Of a stretch of DNA of 64,000 bases, positions 1-9,708 are shown one piece after another (the first letter of the stretch is position 1; each line of letters opens with the position of its first letter). The translations under genes and the position numbers were made by a program. Under the pieces are notes generated by a model. The model did not search any database and had not been told where the DNA came from. It saw only the letters and a list, made by a program, of their open reading frames with translations. The stretch is from Avena insularis (lineage: Eukaryota > Streptophyta > Magnoliopsida > Poales > Poaceae): NCBI GenBank assembly GCA_023614405.1, contig CM042684.1:472139650-472203649 (forward strand), written 5' to 3'.

Positions 1-491
1 CCACTACCACCAGAACATGCTCTTTGACAGTGATTTTTTTTTCTGTACAGGAGGATTTCACCACGAATTAGAAGTAGGACGCCACGAGAGACGATAGGAA
101 TATTTGTAGTTCTGAATCATGTGATTCAAAGCTTTTCGCCAGCACCACTATTTCAAACATTAGGGCTCCTGCAACGCTATAGGCAGACAAGAATTTTGAT
201 TTAAAGCTAGTCACTCCCTATTATATAAGCTGCATATATACGGAAATATTTGGAGTCATCTTGACAATTGAACTAGCTGATTAGTCGATTACTAGTTTTA
301 TGTATTCTTGTTTTGCATAATTCGGTGTTCTGGGTGTTCCGGTAAACATTCAATTTCATATCTACACCACTTTATATTTCTTTCTTCTTTTACATATTCA
401 TTTTAATGTTTTTCATAATTGGTCCCGTTTTCCATGGCAAGAATACAGAAAGAAAATATCGTAGTATACTGTTCCTCTGGGTTTTACCCAT
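1..491. other. Unassigned AT-rich DNA
   Basis: No reading frame of useful length, no LTR end and no terminal inverted repeat could be recognised here. It is the target into which the Stowaway-like sequences and copia element B were inserted, so it may be the oldest DNA of the window, but it could also be an unrecognised decayed repeat. Confidence 0.4.
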
Positions 492-492
492 A

Positions 493-560
493 CTCCTTCC
501 GTTTATAATTAGTTTCCGTTAAGTCAAAGTCGAGTTTGACTAAATATTTAGAAAAAATAT
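493..560 (+). mobile_element. Possible truncated Stowaway-like MITE end
   Basis: The segment starts after a TA at 491-492 with CTCCTTCCGTTTATAATTAG, which resembles the left end of grass Stowaway elements, and goes on with the AGTCAAAG and GTTTGACTAAATATTT stretches common in that group. The matching right end is not seen. A second MITE end starts at 563 directly after it. The call rests on one terminus only. Confidence 0.4.
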
Positions 561-562
561 TA

Positions 563-641
563 CTCCCTCCGACCCAAATTAGTTGACTTAGATTTGCCTA
601 GATTCAATTGTATGTAGGCATGATTTAGTATAGATACATCC
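563..641 (+). mobile_element. Left half of a Stowaway MITE, cut by copia B
   Basis: After TA (561-562) the sequence opens with CTCCCTCCGACCCAAATTAG, a textbook Stowaway (Tc1/mariner class) terminal repeat, and continues with GTTGACTTAGATTTG and TAGATACATCC, which belong to the body of this MITE type. It stops abruptly at 641, where the LTR of copia element B begins. The right half should lie beyond the far end of B and is not in the window. The last bases, CATCC at 637-641, would be one copy of the B target duplication. Confidence 0.65.
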
Positions 642-1458
642 TGTTGGAATATTAGGCAATTTCTCCATGAGATTAATTACCGAAATCAACATTATGTAGG
701 CACTAGCAGATCTAAGCACATGCAACCAAACAAACATATCTAGTAGATCTGAAAATCTAGCAAGAACTAGTGCATACAAAGATAGGACACGTACAAGTTG
801 ACCGAAAAGGTCGTCACCGCAGCAACACCTTGGTCTTTGTTGATGTCGTCCATGGTGCTGATGAGGTCGTCGGTTGATGAAGAAGAACACGAACGGAGGC
901 GAGCAGTCACGCCGAGACGCTCTCTAAAAACCTTATTGCCCGTCTCCCAGTGTAGGATCTCAACGGACGGGGTTTCGGAGGCCTGCTCTCCCGAACAGCA
1001 GCACGCAGCCGCCAGGATGGGGAAGGCTAGAGAGCAGCGCAGCAAGAGGAACACACCGAGAGAGACAGAGAAAGAACATGATACCTCTAGATATGTCTGT
1101 CTCTCGCTCTATAGCCTGGGAGGTCAGCCGACCGAGTCGCCACGCGGTGCAAGACAAGGACACGCGTCAAACATGCATACGAATATTGACACGTACCCAA
1201 CAGCTGTGACGGCATGCGGGCGAGGCGGGCAGTGGAGGAGGAGGAGTGCGCGTGGACTCCTTCTCTTCTCACTCACTTAGTGGGAGTAAAACAGCTCACC
1301 TTATAAGCTGGTCCAACTCTCTACCAACTAGCAATGTGGGACTAAACTTTGTCTCCCATAGAGCTCCCAAGCTGCCATAGTAGACGGGCCTTAAGATTTC
1401 AGGATTTATTAGACTACATGGGCTTCCTACATGGGTCGTAGCCCATATAAATCTAACA
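642..1458 (-). repeat. 3' LTR of copia B (817 bp)
   Basis: Read on the minus strand, the LTR begins TGTTAGATTT at 1458 and ends in TTCCAACA at 642, so it has the canonical TG...CA ends with a short inverted repeat TGTT/AACA. A TATA-like CTTATAAGG lies at about 1299-1307 on the minus strand. Open frames inside this LTR (for example 767-1280) are chance frames in untranslated leader-like DNA. Confidence 0.85.
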
Positions 1459-1996
1459 ATCCCCACCAGATCTCAGAGGCACATCATATGGCTCACTAGT
1501 TCCAATAACTATTTAATATACCTACAGTTCAGTGGAGACTGTTAAGTTGAACTTCCACCTAGACAAAGAGATACGCTTACTACAACTAATCAATGGACTA
1601 TGCCTTGAATTGTCAGTCTTGCGCATCAAGTTTCACTCAATGTCGTTACCGGTACTTGGATGCCATAGGCTACCCCTCGGGTGGAGCTTATAAGTCATAC
1701 TCCTCGGCCTTTCACGAGCTTCCTAGTAATTCACCCAAATCTCATACACTGTGACCAGTAGTGTAGCTCATATGTTCTTTCAAGATCGCTCTTAGGACAG
1801 TATCTTTGCTCCCAAGGAGACAAATAGAACATCTTAAGATGTAATCAACCTTCCTAACAGTATACTATGAGAGAATTGCATCTGCAGCGGAGTGGGAGTT
1901 TAAAAGTTTCTCTCAACTCAGTTGTTTTGGTTTGTTTTCCCAGGTCCTAATTCACAGGATCTCCGATCACATAGGTTGGGTTACCCCCTTGACAAC
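1459..1996 (-). other. PPT and 3' untranslated region of copia B
   Basis: The minus strand reads GGTGGGGAT directly before the LTR, a standard copia polypurine tract that primes plus-strand DNA synthesis. The remaining 530 bases up to the end of pol hold no frame of note; a short block next to pol still resembles the pol tail of related copia elements, read past a stop. Confidence 0.75.
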
Positions 1997-3468
1997 TCAC
2001 GTGGGTCTTAAACTCATCTCCCTTGATGCATTTTTTATCAAATTTCTTGATAGTCCTTTCGTAAAAGGATCTGCCAGATTCTTAGCCGTTTGGACATAAC
2101 CCAATGCTATAACTCCGGAGTTTTTCAGCTTTCTGACAGACTTCAGTCTTCTCTTGACATGTCTTGAACTCTTCATATTGTCCTTAGAACTGTTCACTTT
2201 GACAATCACAGTTTGGTTGTCACGGTTCATAAGGATTGCCGGTATTGGTTTTTCAACCATAGGCAAATCTGTTAAGATTTCACGAAGCCATTCTGCTTCG
2301 ACAGTCGCAGTATCTAATGTTGTGAGTTCTGCTTCCATAGTTGACCTTGTTAAGATGGTTTGCTTGCAAGACTTCCATGAAACAGTGCCACCACCAATAG
2401 TGAATATAAATCCACTTGTGGCCTTTATCTCAACAACATCTAATATCCAATTTGAATCACTATACCCTTTAATTACTCTTGGATACCCGGTATAATGAAT
2501 TCCATAGCTCACATTTCCTTTTTGATAGCGCATTACTCTCTCAAGAGCATGCCAGTGATCATCTCCTGGGTTGGCCACAAACCTGCTAAGTTTGCTCACA
2601 GCAAACGAGATGCCAGACCTCGTAGCGCAAGCTAAATACATAAGTGAGCCAATAATCTGAGAGTATCTCAATTGATCTCTAGCTACCTTTTGATTCTTTT
2701 GAAGCAAAACACTAGGATCATAAGGTGTGGGAGATGATTTGCAATCATCATATCCAAATCTGCTCAACACCTTCTCCACATAATGTGATTGCACAAGTGT
2801 AATCCCATTATTCTCATCTCTCAGTAGCTTGATGTTTAGGATAACATCAGCTTCTCCAAGATCCTTCATCTCAAAACATTGAGATAAGAAGGTTTTGATC
2901 TCATTAATCACTTTGAGACTTGTCCCAAAAATTAGTATGTCATCAACATAGAGACATAGGACAACTCTCTCACCCCTACCATGGCGGTAGTACACACATT
3001 TGTCGGATTCATTTACAACAAAGCCCATAGATGTTAAAGTTCTTTCAAACTTCTCACGCCATTGCTTGGGAGCTTGTTTGAGGCCATACAAAGATTTCTT
3101 CAATTTACACACCTTCCTTTCTTGACCTTCTAGTACAAAACCATCAGACTATTCATGTAAATTTCCTTGTCCAACTCTCCATTTAGGAAAGCCGTCTTAA
3201 CATCCATTTGATGAACGAGAAGACCGTGTGAGGCAGCCAATGATAGTAGTACTCGAATTATGGTCAATCTAGCCACTAGTGAGTAAGTATCAAAGAAATC
3301 TTTGCCTTCCTTTTGGGTATAACCTTTAGCCACAAGTCGAGCTTTGTACTTTTCAATTGTACCATTAGCCCTAAGCTTCTTTTTAAATACCCATTTACAT
3401 CCTACATGTTTACACCCATACGGACGTTCAGATATCTCCCACGTTCCATTAGCCAAGATGGAATCCAT
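1997..3468 (-). pseudogene. pol: Copia B reverse transcriptase and RNase H (broken)
   Basis: Two frames make up this part. The segment 3130-3468 holds the RT start, with the W-K-x-K-x-x-x-G-x-I-x-K-x-K-A-R-L-V-A-K-G motif region and M-D-V-K-T-A-F-L-N-G. The segment 1997-3112 goes on with L-K-K-S-L-Y-G-L-K-Q-A-P-K-Q-W, the intact catalytic box Y-V-D-D, and after residue 150 the RNase H with S-D-S-N-W and S-T-M-E-A-E, so its acidic catalytic residues are present. A frameshift near 3115-3145 separates them. In an intact element the product would copy the RNA genome to DNA and degrade the RNA strand inside cytoplasmic particles. The lineage within copia is not certain; the sequence is typical of Tork-like grass elements. 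Confidence 0.9.
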
Positions 3469-3489
3469 ATCGCTTTGAACCGCTTCTTT

Positions 3490-4180
3490 TTAGTAGTCTG
3501 CATCCGGAGATGCAAAAGCTTCTGAAATAGTAGTGGGAGTGTCATCCACTAGGTACACAATGAAATCATCACCAAAAGACCTTGTGATCCTTTGTCTCTT
3601 GCTCCTTGTGGGAGCTTCATTGTCATCCTCATCCGAATCTGAACTCTCATCATTTGATTGTTCATCAGTCTCCATGGGAGTTTTAGGTTCAGAAACTGGA
3701 TCATATTCCTTATTAGATATGCTAGGCATATCTCTCATAGAAAATATATCCTCAAAGAATGTAGCATCTCTTGATTAAAAAATGGTACCGACACTCATGT
3801 CGTCCATTTCAGATTTCACCACAAGAAATCTATAAGCAATGTTGTGAGAAGCATAGCCAAGAAAGACACAATCCACAGTTTTCGGTCCAAGCTTACGCTT
3901 CTTGTTTATTGGCACGTTGACCTTTGCCAAACAACCCCAAGTGTGTAAGTAGAAGAGTGTCAACCTTTTCTTTTCCCATTCTTCAAATGGAGTAATCTCT
4001 TTATTCTTAGTCAGAACATAGTTTAGGACATGACATGAAGTCAATATAGCCTCCCTCCACCATTCTTGGATAAACCGGCAGTGTCTAACATGGCGTTAAC
4101 CAAATCTTTTAGAGTCCGATTTTTCCTCTCAACAATCACATTGGATTGATGGGAATTGGGAGGCATCCTCTCATGTATAA
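3490..4180 (-). pseudogene. pol: Copia B integrase C-terminal part and linker (broken)
   Basis: In minus-strand order, the segment starts at the end of the integrase core with E-R-K-N-R-T-L-K-D-L-V-N-A-M-L (4065-4180), which contains the third catalytic acidic residue of copia integrase. After a frameshift near 4060 it continues with T-S-C-H-V-L-N-Y-V-L and L-G-P-K-T-V-D-C-V-F-L-G-Y-A, the conserved copia integrase tail, to about 3850. The acidic, low-complexity linker to RT follows at 3490-3738. Stops occur in frame near 3774 and 3490. The integrase core upstream was displaced by the insertion of element A at 4181. Confidence 0.85.
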
Positions 4181-5120
4181 TGATGACTGCAAGTGTACAG
4201 ATCGTTTGTAGCTAGTTTCGAAATAAAGATATCGATCCCATAGGGAGCAGTAGGCGAAAGACTAAAATGCTTTTAACTAAAACTAAACGAAGTACTTAAG
4301 GAATAATTTTGGGATGCAAGAAAAGTAGAATTATTTTTGGGTTTTTGATTGAATGAAGCAATTAAAGTAAAGTAAAACTTTATGCAGAAAGTAAGAATCG
4401 CGTGTGTAAAAGAGCTTGGAACTCAAATAGGGAAAAGGGCATTCTCAGGGAGTGGTGGATACACCGCTAGCAATTTAGACTAAGCAATTAAGATTATTAT
4501 AACAAATATTATCATGATATGTATGTATGTTGGAGGAGCTCCATATATGGACAAATAGGTAGCAACCACTGTTCACATCATCCTTCATAATCGCAGCTGA
4601 CAGATAAATGACATCAATCGTATTATCCTGCTATTAAGGGATTTCTCCCGTGGCATGGACATGGCTTTATGAGTTCTCCTTGTTTCCCCAAGTTAGTACA
4701 TAAAGAATGAAAACAGCTTTATAGTCACAGTAAGTGCTATCATTCCTCCGTCTACCAACAAGTAATCTCCTCCATCGTGTCCCTATAAGAGGAAAATATT
4801 AAGGAGGTGCACAACTCCCAACATTAAGATGAAGACAATTAACACATACACATAATGATGTATAATATAATAATCTCTATCTTATTGCAATCATATGCTA
4901 GGGTTTCTCCATCTCCCCAAGAACTAATGATCTACTCAGACATGGAGGCAATCAACATCATGGTAATGGTAATGGAAACAATTGTAAATGAATAGTTCTT
5001 GTTTAAATCCATAACGAGTACGGGAATTACAACAAGATCTAGATGGGGTGAAGATGGGATGGATGAAGATGATGGTGGTGCAGCGGTTGATGAAGATGAA
5101 GATCGATGCCTTGGCCTCCC

Positions 5121-6852
5121 TAGGGGTGGAATCGAGCTGAGCCGGCTCGTGGCTCGGCTCGGTCACGCTCGGAATAAATCGAGCCAAGCCTGGCTTGGCT
5201 TGCTATTCCTAACATTCTAAAAGGGAGGCTCGTGGCTCGCTCGGTCAGGCTCGCAGCTCGGCTCGGAGGCTCGTCGAGCTGAAATCCCCTTCCCCTGGCC
5301 GCACAACAGTCAACCCCGTGTGCTGCGCATGATTCCCCTATTCCTTCTCGTCTCCTTCCTCCCATCGCGCTGCTGCCACCGATGCAGGCCACCAGTACAG
5401 ACGCTGACGCCACCGCCCTCCTCTCCTCCTCCTCCCATGGCTCCCCTCCCCCCACCTGCTCCTCCCGGACTAGATCCTCGCAGGTGGACGCAGGCGTCAT
5501 CGCTCGCCTAGGCTTAGCGGAAACCACGGCCCTTCGCCTGACGGCCCTCCGCCGCCCAACGTCTGGGTCCGGCTGTCCTCCGCCTTAGGCTGCTCCTCTC
5601 CTCCACCACCCACCAGACCAGACCACCACCCACGATCTAGCTGCAAGAGGTTAGCAAATAAATTATGTAATGTTCTTTCTTTTCTAGAATCGACAATAGA
5701 AGTAGTTAATACATGCAGATAGGACCTCGCATCTTAAATAGGATTAGGAGAAAAAATAGCACAGACAAGGAGGTAGGTGTGCTCAAATTTGGGTACTAAG
5801 CAATTGGTACTGCGCATCTTAGGTTATTAAGCGACACCCTGGTTTTTGTGCTGACCAGTCCTTACTTTAACCCTGTGAATATTGAAGTGAAATACTGTGA
5901 TCTATTAGAGACTGAGAAGGAGTCTGTGAAGCTATATTTCAACGATCTAAGGTATAGTCTATAATGGGAACCTGTAATGACCCCGATTTTCATAGTGAAG
6001 TTAGAATCTGACTCGTTTGTGCATGCCAATGATTGGATTTTATTATATGCAAGTTTACTTAACCAAACAAATAAGTTGATAGAACAGGGACAGTCATTTG
6101 CTTTGCATGTCTAGCTAGAGCCATCGAGAAATTACTCAATAGCCCTACATGCGTTGTAGTAGTACTGAATCAGACTTAGTGTTGAAGCATTCTTGCAACG
6201 TGGTTAGATACTAGAGAGCTTAGATGATGTGTTGGCAGCATATTAATTGCTGGAGAATGAGAATGATGGAGTGATGGTTCTATTGGGCTTGACAAGTATC
6301 TTGATGAGGAGAATGAGAGCTTGTGTGCTGCAACAAACTGATGTAAAAACAGAGTAAATGTGATTTTCTTTTGTTTGTGTGCTGTAGATTCAACATGCAA
6401 CAAGGGTTGAGGAAGATGAAATGATGGAGCGACGGTTCTTTTGGGCTTGAAGTTCATGTTAAGACTGTTTTATTGAGCGACGGTTCTACTTGTTGAACTA
6501 AGGGCATGTGTTTGTGATGTATGACACTATATATTAGACATTTGCTTTGTGAACTTGTGATGTATGCACATGTTATTGTTATTCTTACTTCCTGAAGCTT
6601 GGTATACTATGATATGTATGTATTCATGATCAACTGTTGTTTACAATTGGGAATTGTTATAATTTTTGCAAAGGTCATGACAATTTTTTTTAATTATACC
6701 GAGCCTTCGAGCCGGCTTGCGAGCCTCACCGAGCGGGCTTGTCGATCCTCGAGCTTGAGTTGCAAGGTTTAGGCTTGGCTTGTCCAACCTTCGAGACGAG
6801 TCGAGCCCGAGCCGAGCCTTGACGAGCCCGAGCCGAGCTTCGAGCCTCGAGC
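5121..6852 (+). mobile_element. Non-autonomous hAT-like transposon in the LTR of A
   Basis: The left end TAGGGGTGGAATCGAGC and the many GAGCCGAGC / GCTCGAGC repeats at both ends (5121-5290 and 6700-6852) are typical of a common plant hAT-type element family. The right end lacks the expected mirror of the TAGGGGTG terminus and no 8 bp target duplication could be matched, so the right border is approximate. No transposase domain was seen. The inside contains a GC-rich block (5290-5590) and an AT-rich block (5640-6690), the latter with two similar 30-base stretches at about 6262 and 6420. Confidence 0.6.
5290..5590 (+). other. GC-rich exon-like block inside the hAT-like element
   Basis: This stretch is much richer in C and G than its surroundings, with long runs of CCTCC and proline/serine-type codons, as in first exons of grass genes. 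Frames are open on both strands for 60-135 codons, which is expected by chance at this composition. It could be a captured piece of a host gene, but no protein domain was recognised. Confidence 0.3.
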
Positions 6853-7008
6853 TATAGATCTGCGTAGGGCGAAGATGGATCCCTTGGGTAAGTTCCTCCT
6901 CCATATTCCTTCTGGAGGTGAGGGTTTTGGCAATTTCTAGGTGTTTTGTATGTCGTCTCTCTGATCCAGTTGCATGGGGTGAAACTATTTGAGGAGGCGG
7001 TGGTGGCG

Positions 7009-7050
7009 CCAACTATACGGCCAGAAAATTAATTCCTGCCGTATAGTTGG
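7009..7050. repeat. Perfect hairpin with CAACTATACGGC arms in the A LTR
   Basis: The left arm CCAACTATACGGC (7009-7021) is the exact reverse complement of GCCGTATAGTTGG (7038-7050), with a 16-base AT-rich loop. The same arms recur four times between 8988 and 9332 inside the element. Confidence 0.85.
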
Positions 7051-7312
7051 TCGTTAAACCTTCTGAATGCCTCGATCACTTCGGGTTCTCTTCTAGTGTT
7101 ATTTATATTCCCCAAATAAGCGATTTACGTTGTTTTTTACTCCTTTTCTCCAATACAACTGCTCCAAGAATTGTGTCCATTGTATGCATCATCTGTCCTG
7201 ATCTTGGTGAAAATAGACATAAAGTGTGCGCGCGAACGCCGTAAAATACCAAGATCCTACCACTATAATGCAAAACAATAATATAAAACATGATGCAAAT
7301 ATGCACTCATCA

Positions 7313-8377
7313 ACTCCCCCAAGCTTAGACTCTTGCTCGTCCCGAGTAAGGCTGGCTTAGTGAATGTCATCCTCATATTCATGAAGCTGAGTCGATAAAA
7401 TAAATAAGGCAATTGCAGCATGTGTTTATCCTATAAGATACATAGGAATGATTTCATGAATAGTACCTTACTAAAACCATCTGAATAATATTAGCAGGTT
7501 TCCACACCTTAGTGATCAACAATTCACAAACCGTCTCTTTGTCTTACTACAATATAGTGGTATATGCCTATTTGCTCTTTGCACATTCGCTCTTTTTCTT
7601 CTCTCTTTTCTTCTTATATATATATATATGCTCACACTTTTGTTTAAGTGATGTGCAAAGGAGCTATCCATACATTCCACTTCATGTAGGAATTCAAAGT
7701 TTAACAATCTCAGTTACCAAATTCCAATTGTATATGAAGCATCTTTATGACTTGAAGACTCTTCATCGACTTGTTCTCACTCTATTTTGATAGCACTTTT
7801 AAATATTTTCTCTGTTCGAGGTTTCTTTCTCATCTTGACTAATCAGATTATTTTTACTTTTGTAGATCCAACCATGAATTTACAACATATCGATTTAAAT
7901 TATCTTTATATGTTCCATTAATACCAATGGTGTGGAAGACTCCTATTGCTATCATCAAGTGTAAGTAAAATTATACTCAAGCCATTCATATATCCAATAA
8001 GACAAGCACAAACTCAATAATGCTCCATATATGATAATAAACTCGGAATTTCACAAATGGGATCGACTATTCCTTAAGGGAATTCAAATGAGGCAAACTT
8101 TATTTCTAAGCTCGAACTAATGCAAAATTAAAATAGTAATATAAAACTTATAAGATAGATTACAAAGTCTTAAAGATCTCCCCAAGCTTGGAATCAAGAC
8201 AGGCGGGATCAAATAACTCCTTGTTGGTACCTATTCCTCCTCCTGGGTAGGAAGAGTATTGCCTTCTTCCCCTGTGTTGCAAACTTTAGCTATGCTTGCG
8301 AGGCGGATGCTAAGCTCGGCCATGTCGTATTGAAGCTTCACAATTTTCTTCTAGAGGAATTTCTTCTCATCTGTCAA
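7313..8377 (-). other. PPT and distal 3' non-coding region of element A
   Basis: The minus strand reads CTAAGCTTGGGGGAG immediately before the LTR; this is the polypurine tract. The rest, to 8377, is AT-rich and has no frame that looks coding. A short TATATA microsatellite lies at about 7614-7629. Long untranslated stretches between integrase and LTR are normal for Athila elements. Confidence 0.7.
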
Positions 8378-8692
8378 CTAAAAAATAGTTTTAATCAAGA
8401 AACCAACTCTACCATCGATGTCATTGAACCTTTTATCATGGTCTTTGCTCATCATCCAGTAGGAGTCAATCCCTTCTTCAATTGTTTCAACACATGCTTT
8501 CAAAGCTTTTTCCAACTGATAGATCTTATCATGAATGTCATCTTGCCACACCTTCTTAGGCTTAAGAGGCGACGGACTGAGACGAGGTTTATAATATGAT
8601 CCTATGTTGTGATGATAGGGATTAGGGAGATACTCATCCTTGCTCTTTCCCTGCTCTCCTTGCCTCATCATCTCCATCCTTTGCGGGAACAT
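8378..8692 (-). CDS. Unknown 104-residue frame downstream of A integrase
   Basis: An open frame of 104 codons lies between integrase and the 3' LTR, where some Athila elements carry an extra frame. The protein is charged throughout; residues 50-75, with D-K-I-Y-Q-L-E-K-A-L-K, could form a short coiled coil. No membrane segment or signal peptide is visible, so it does not look like an envelope protein as it stands. I do not recognise a domain. It may be the surviving part of a longer frame, or chance. Confidence 0.3.
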   Translation of the reverse strand: MFPQRMEMMRQGEQGKSKDEYLPNPYHHNIGSYYKPRLSPSPLKPKKVWQDDIHDKIYQLEKALKACVETIEEGIDSYWMMSKDHDKRFNDIDGRVGFLIKTIF

Positions 8693-8987
8693 GTCCTCCC
8701 GGTTTGGGAAAGGCTTGATCTCTAGGCTGGACGATGATCATGATCCTTTAGGTTCTACTTCTTTGATCCTCTTCACGAGCTTCTCTTCTTTCTTCCTCCA
8801 AATCTTGTTGACATGGAAGGGCTGCATGGCTTTGCTGCACGGATATTGTTAGAAGGGGCTTGTATAGGGATGATGAGGATTTTTTCGAGGCTAGGGGCTG
8901 TAGCTATGCGAAAACTTAATGAAAAAGGTTAGATGCGATCGGGTTTAAAAGGGGAGGTCAAAAACCCTAGTTGCAGTTCGTAACGAG
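8693..8987 (-). other. Non-coding stretch between the unknown frame and the hairpins
   Basis: No signal found apart from weak continuation of charged codons upstream of the 104-residue frame, which are interrupted by stops. Confidence 0.4.
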
Positions 8988-9332
8988 TAACTATACGGGC
9001 GCGGCCTGTATAGGTCCCGCCGTATAGTTATGAACCGACTATAGATTTTCCTTCTATGCATGGTGGAACCAACTATATGGCCAGAACTATACGGGCGGGA
9101 ATTTTTTTATTCCTGCCGTATAGTTGGTCGTTAAACTTTCAGTACCCTAGAAAAGAATTTTGACGAAGGCATTGATATTTATACAACGACAACTATATGG
9201 CCAGAATTTTTATTCCCGCCATATAGTTGGTCGTTAAACTACCAGTACCTTTTGTAAACGGAAGGGGTGATGTCGAAACATCTATACGACCGCAACTATA
9301 CGACATGAATTTTATTCCCGTCGTATAGTTGG
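8988..9332. repeat. Cluster of four imperfect tandem hairpins
   Basis: Four hairpins with arms related to CAACTATACGGC / GCCGTATAGTTG sit at 8988-9030, 9069-9127, 9189-9230 and 9293-9332, and the last three are followed by GGTCGTTA. Spacing is about 80-120 bases, so the region is a diverged tandem array whose unit contains an inverted repeat. A fifth, perfect copy lies in the LTR (7009-7050) and has the same downstream GGTCGTTA. Function is unknown. Confidence 0.8.
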
Positions 9333-9590
9333 TCGTTAGACCTTCCGGATCCACCAAAAAATTACCTGCTTCTCCGAGAATTCTTTATTAATCTGAAACT
9401 TAATGAAATATCAAGTTTTGACAAAAAAAATGACAGCTTAAATTTTCAACCAATATTAGCATCCCTTGAACGGGATTTTAGCATTATCAATCTTCTTTTT
9501 TCTTTGCTAGAGCTTTAAATGTTCCTTATTTAACACAAGCTCAACTAAAACTTAATTGAAAATTTAAAAACTTACTCAAACCTTTATTTC

Positions 9591-9621
9591 GCATGGGTTG
9601 CCTCCCATGAAGCGCTCTTTT
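9591..9621 (-). promoter_or_regulatory. Conserved post-pol motif of element A
   Basis: On the minus strand GAGCGCTTCATGGGAGGC and AACCCATGCG follow about 90 bases after the pol stop. The core TGGGAGGCAACCCA can fold into a small GGG/CCC hairpin. A variant with AGATAA between the G and C runs follows the coding modules of X1, X2 and X3 and lies at the matching place in X4. The role is unknown. Confidence 0.55.
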
Positions 9622-9708
9622 ATAGTCAATAGCTTGACCATAGTGTTGCTCATTTCGTCTCGATTCTATCCTTCTTGCAGTTACCATTCCTTGTATATCT
9701 TTGCTTAA

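Larger units (their letters stand above)
642..4180 (-). mobile_element. Ty1/copia retrotransposon B, 3' part
   Basis: Minus-strand copia element. It keeps the 3' LTR (642-1458), polypurine tract, 3' untranslated region and pol from the integrase end through RT and RNase H. Domain order integrase, RT, RNase H is the copia order. The 5' part (5' LTR, primer site, gag, protease, integrase core) is missing because element A inserted at 4181 and nothing of B is recognisable on the far side of A. The pol frame holds several stops and frameshifts, so this copy cannot move by itself. Confidence 0.9.
4181..7312 (-). repeat. 3' LTR of element A (3.1 kb, contains a hAT-like insert)
   Basis: On the minus strand the LTR starts TGATGAGTGCATATTTGC at 7312, right after the polypurine tract, and ends in TTGCAGTCATCA at 4181, so its ends form the inverted pair TGATGA/TCATCA. 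Subtracting the foreign block 5121-6852 leaves about 1.4 kb of LTR. A perfect short hairpin lies at 7009-7050. No coding sequence is expected; 4181-5120 holds only LTR DNA. Only one LTR of A is present, so no age estimate from LTR pairs is possible. Confidence 0.8.

Noticed and set aside
767..1280. Overlapping frames of 60-160 codons on both strands
   Set aside because: They lie completely inside the B LTR, overlap each other on both strands and show no domain.
5120..5588. Frame of 135 codons on the minus strand, and others, as a gene
   Set aside because: GC-rich, open on both strands, and crosses the repeat end of the hAT-like element; no domain seen.
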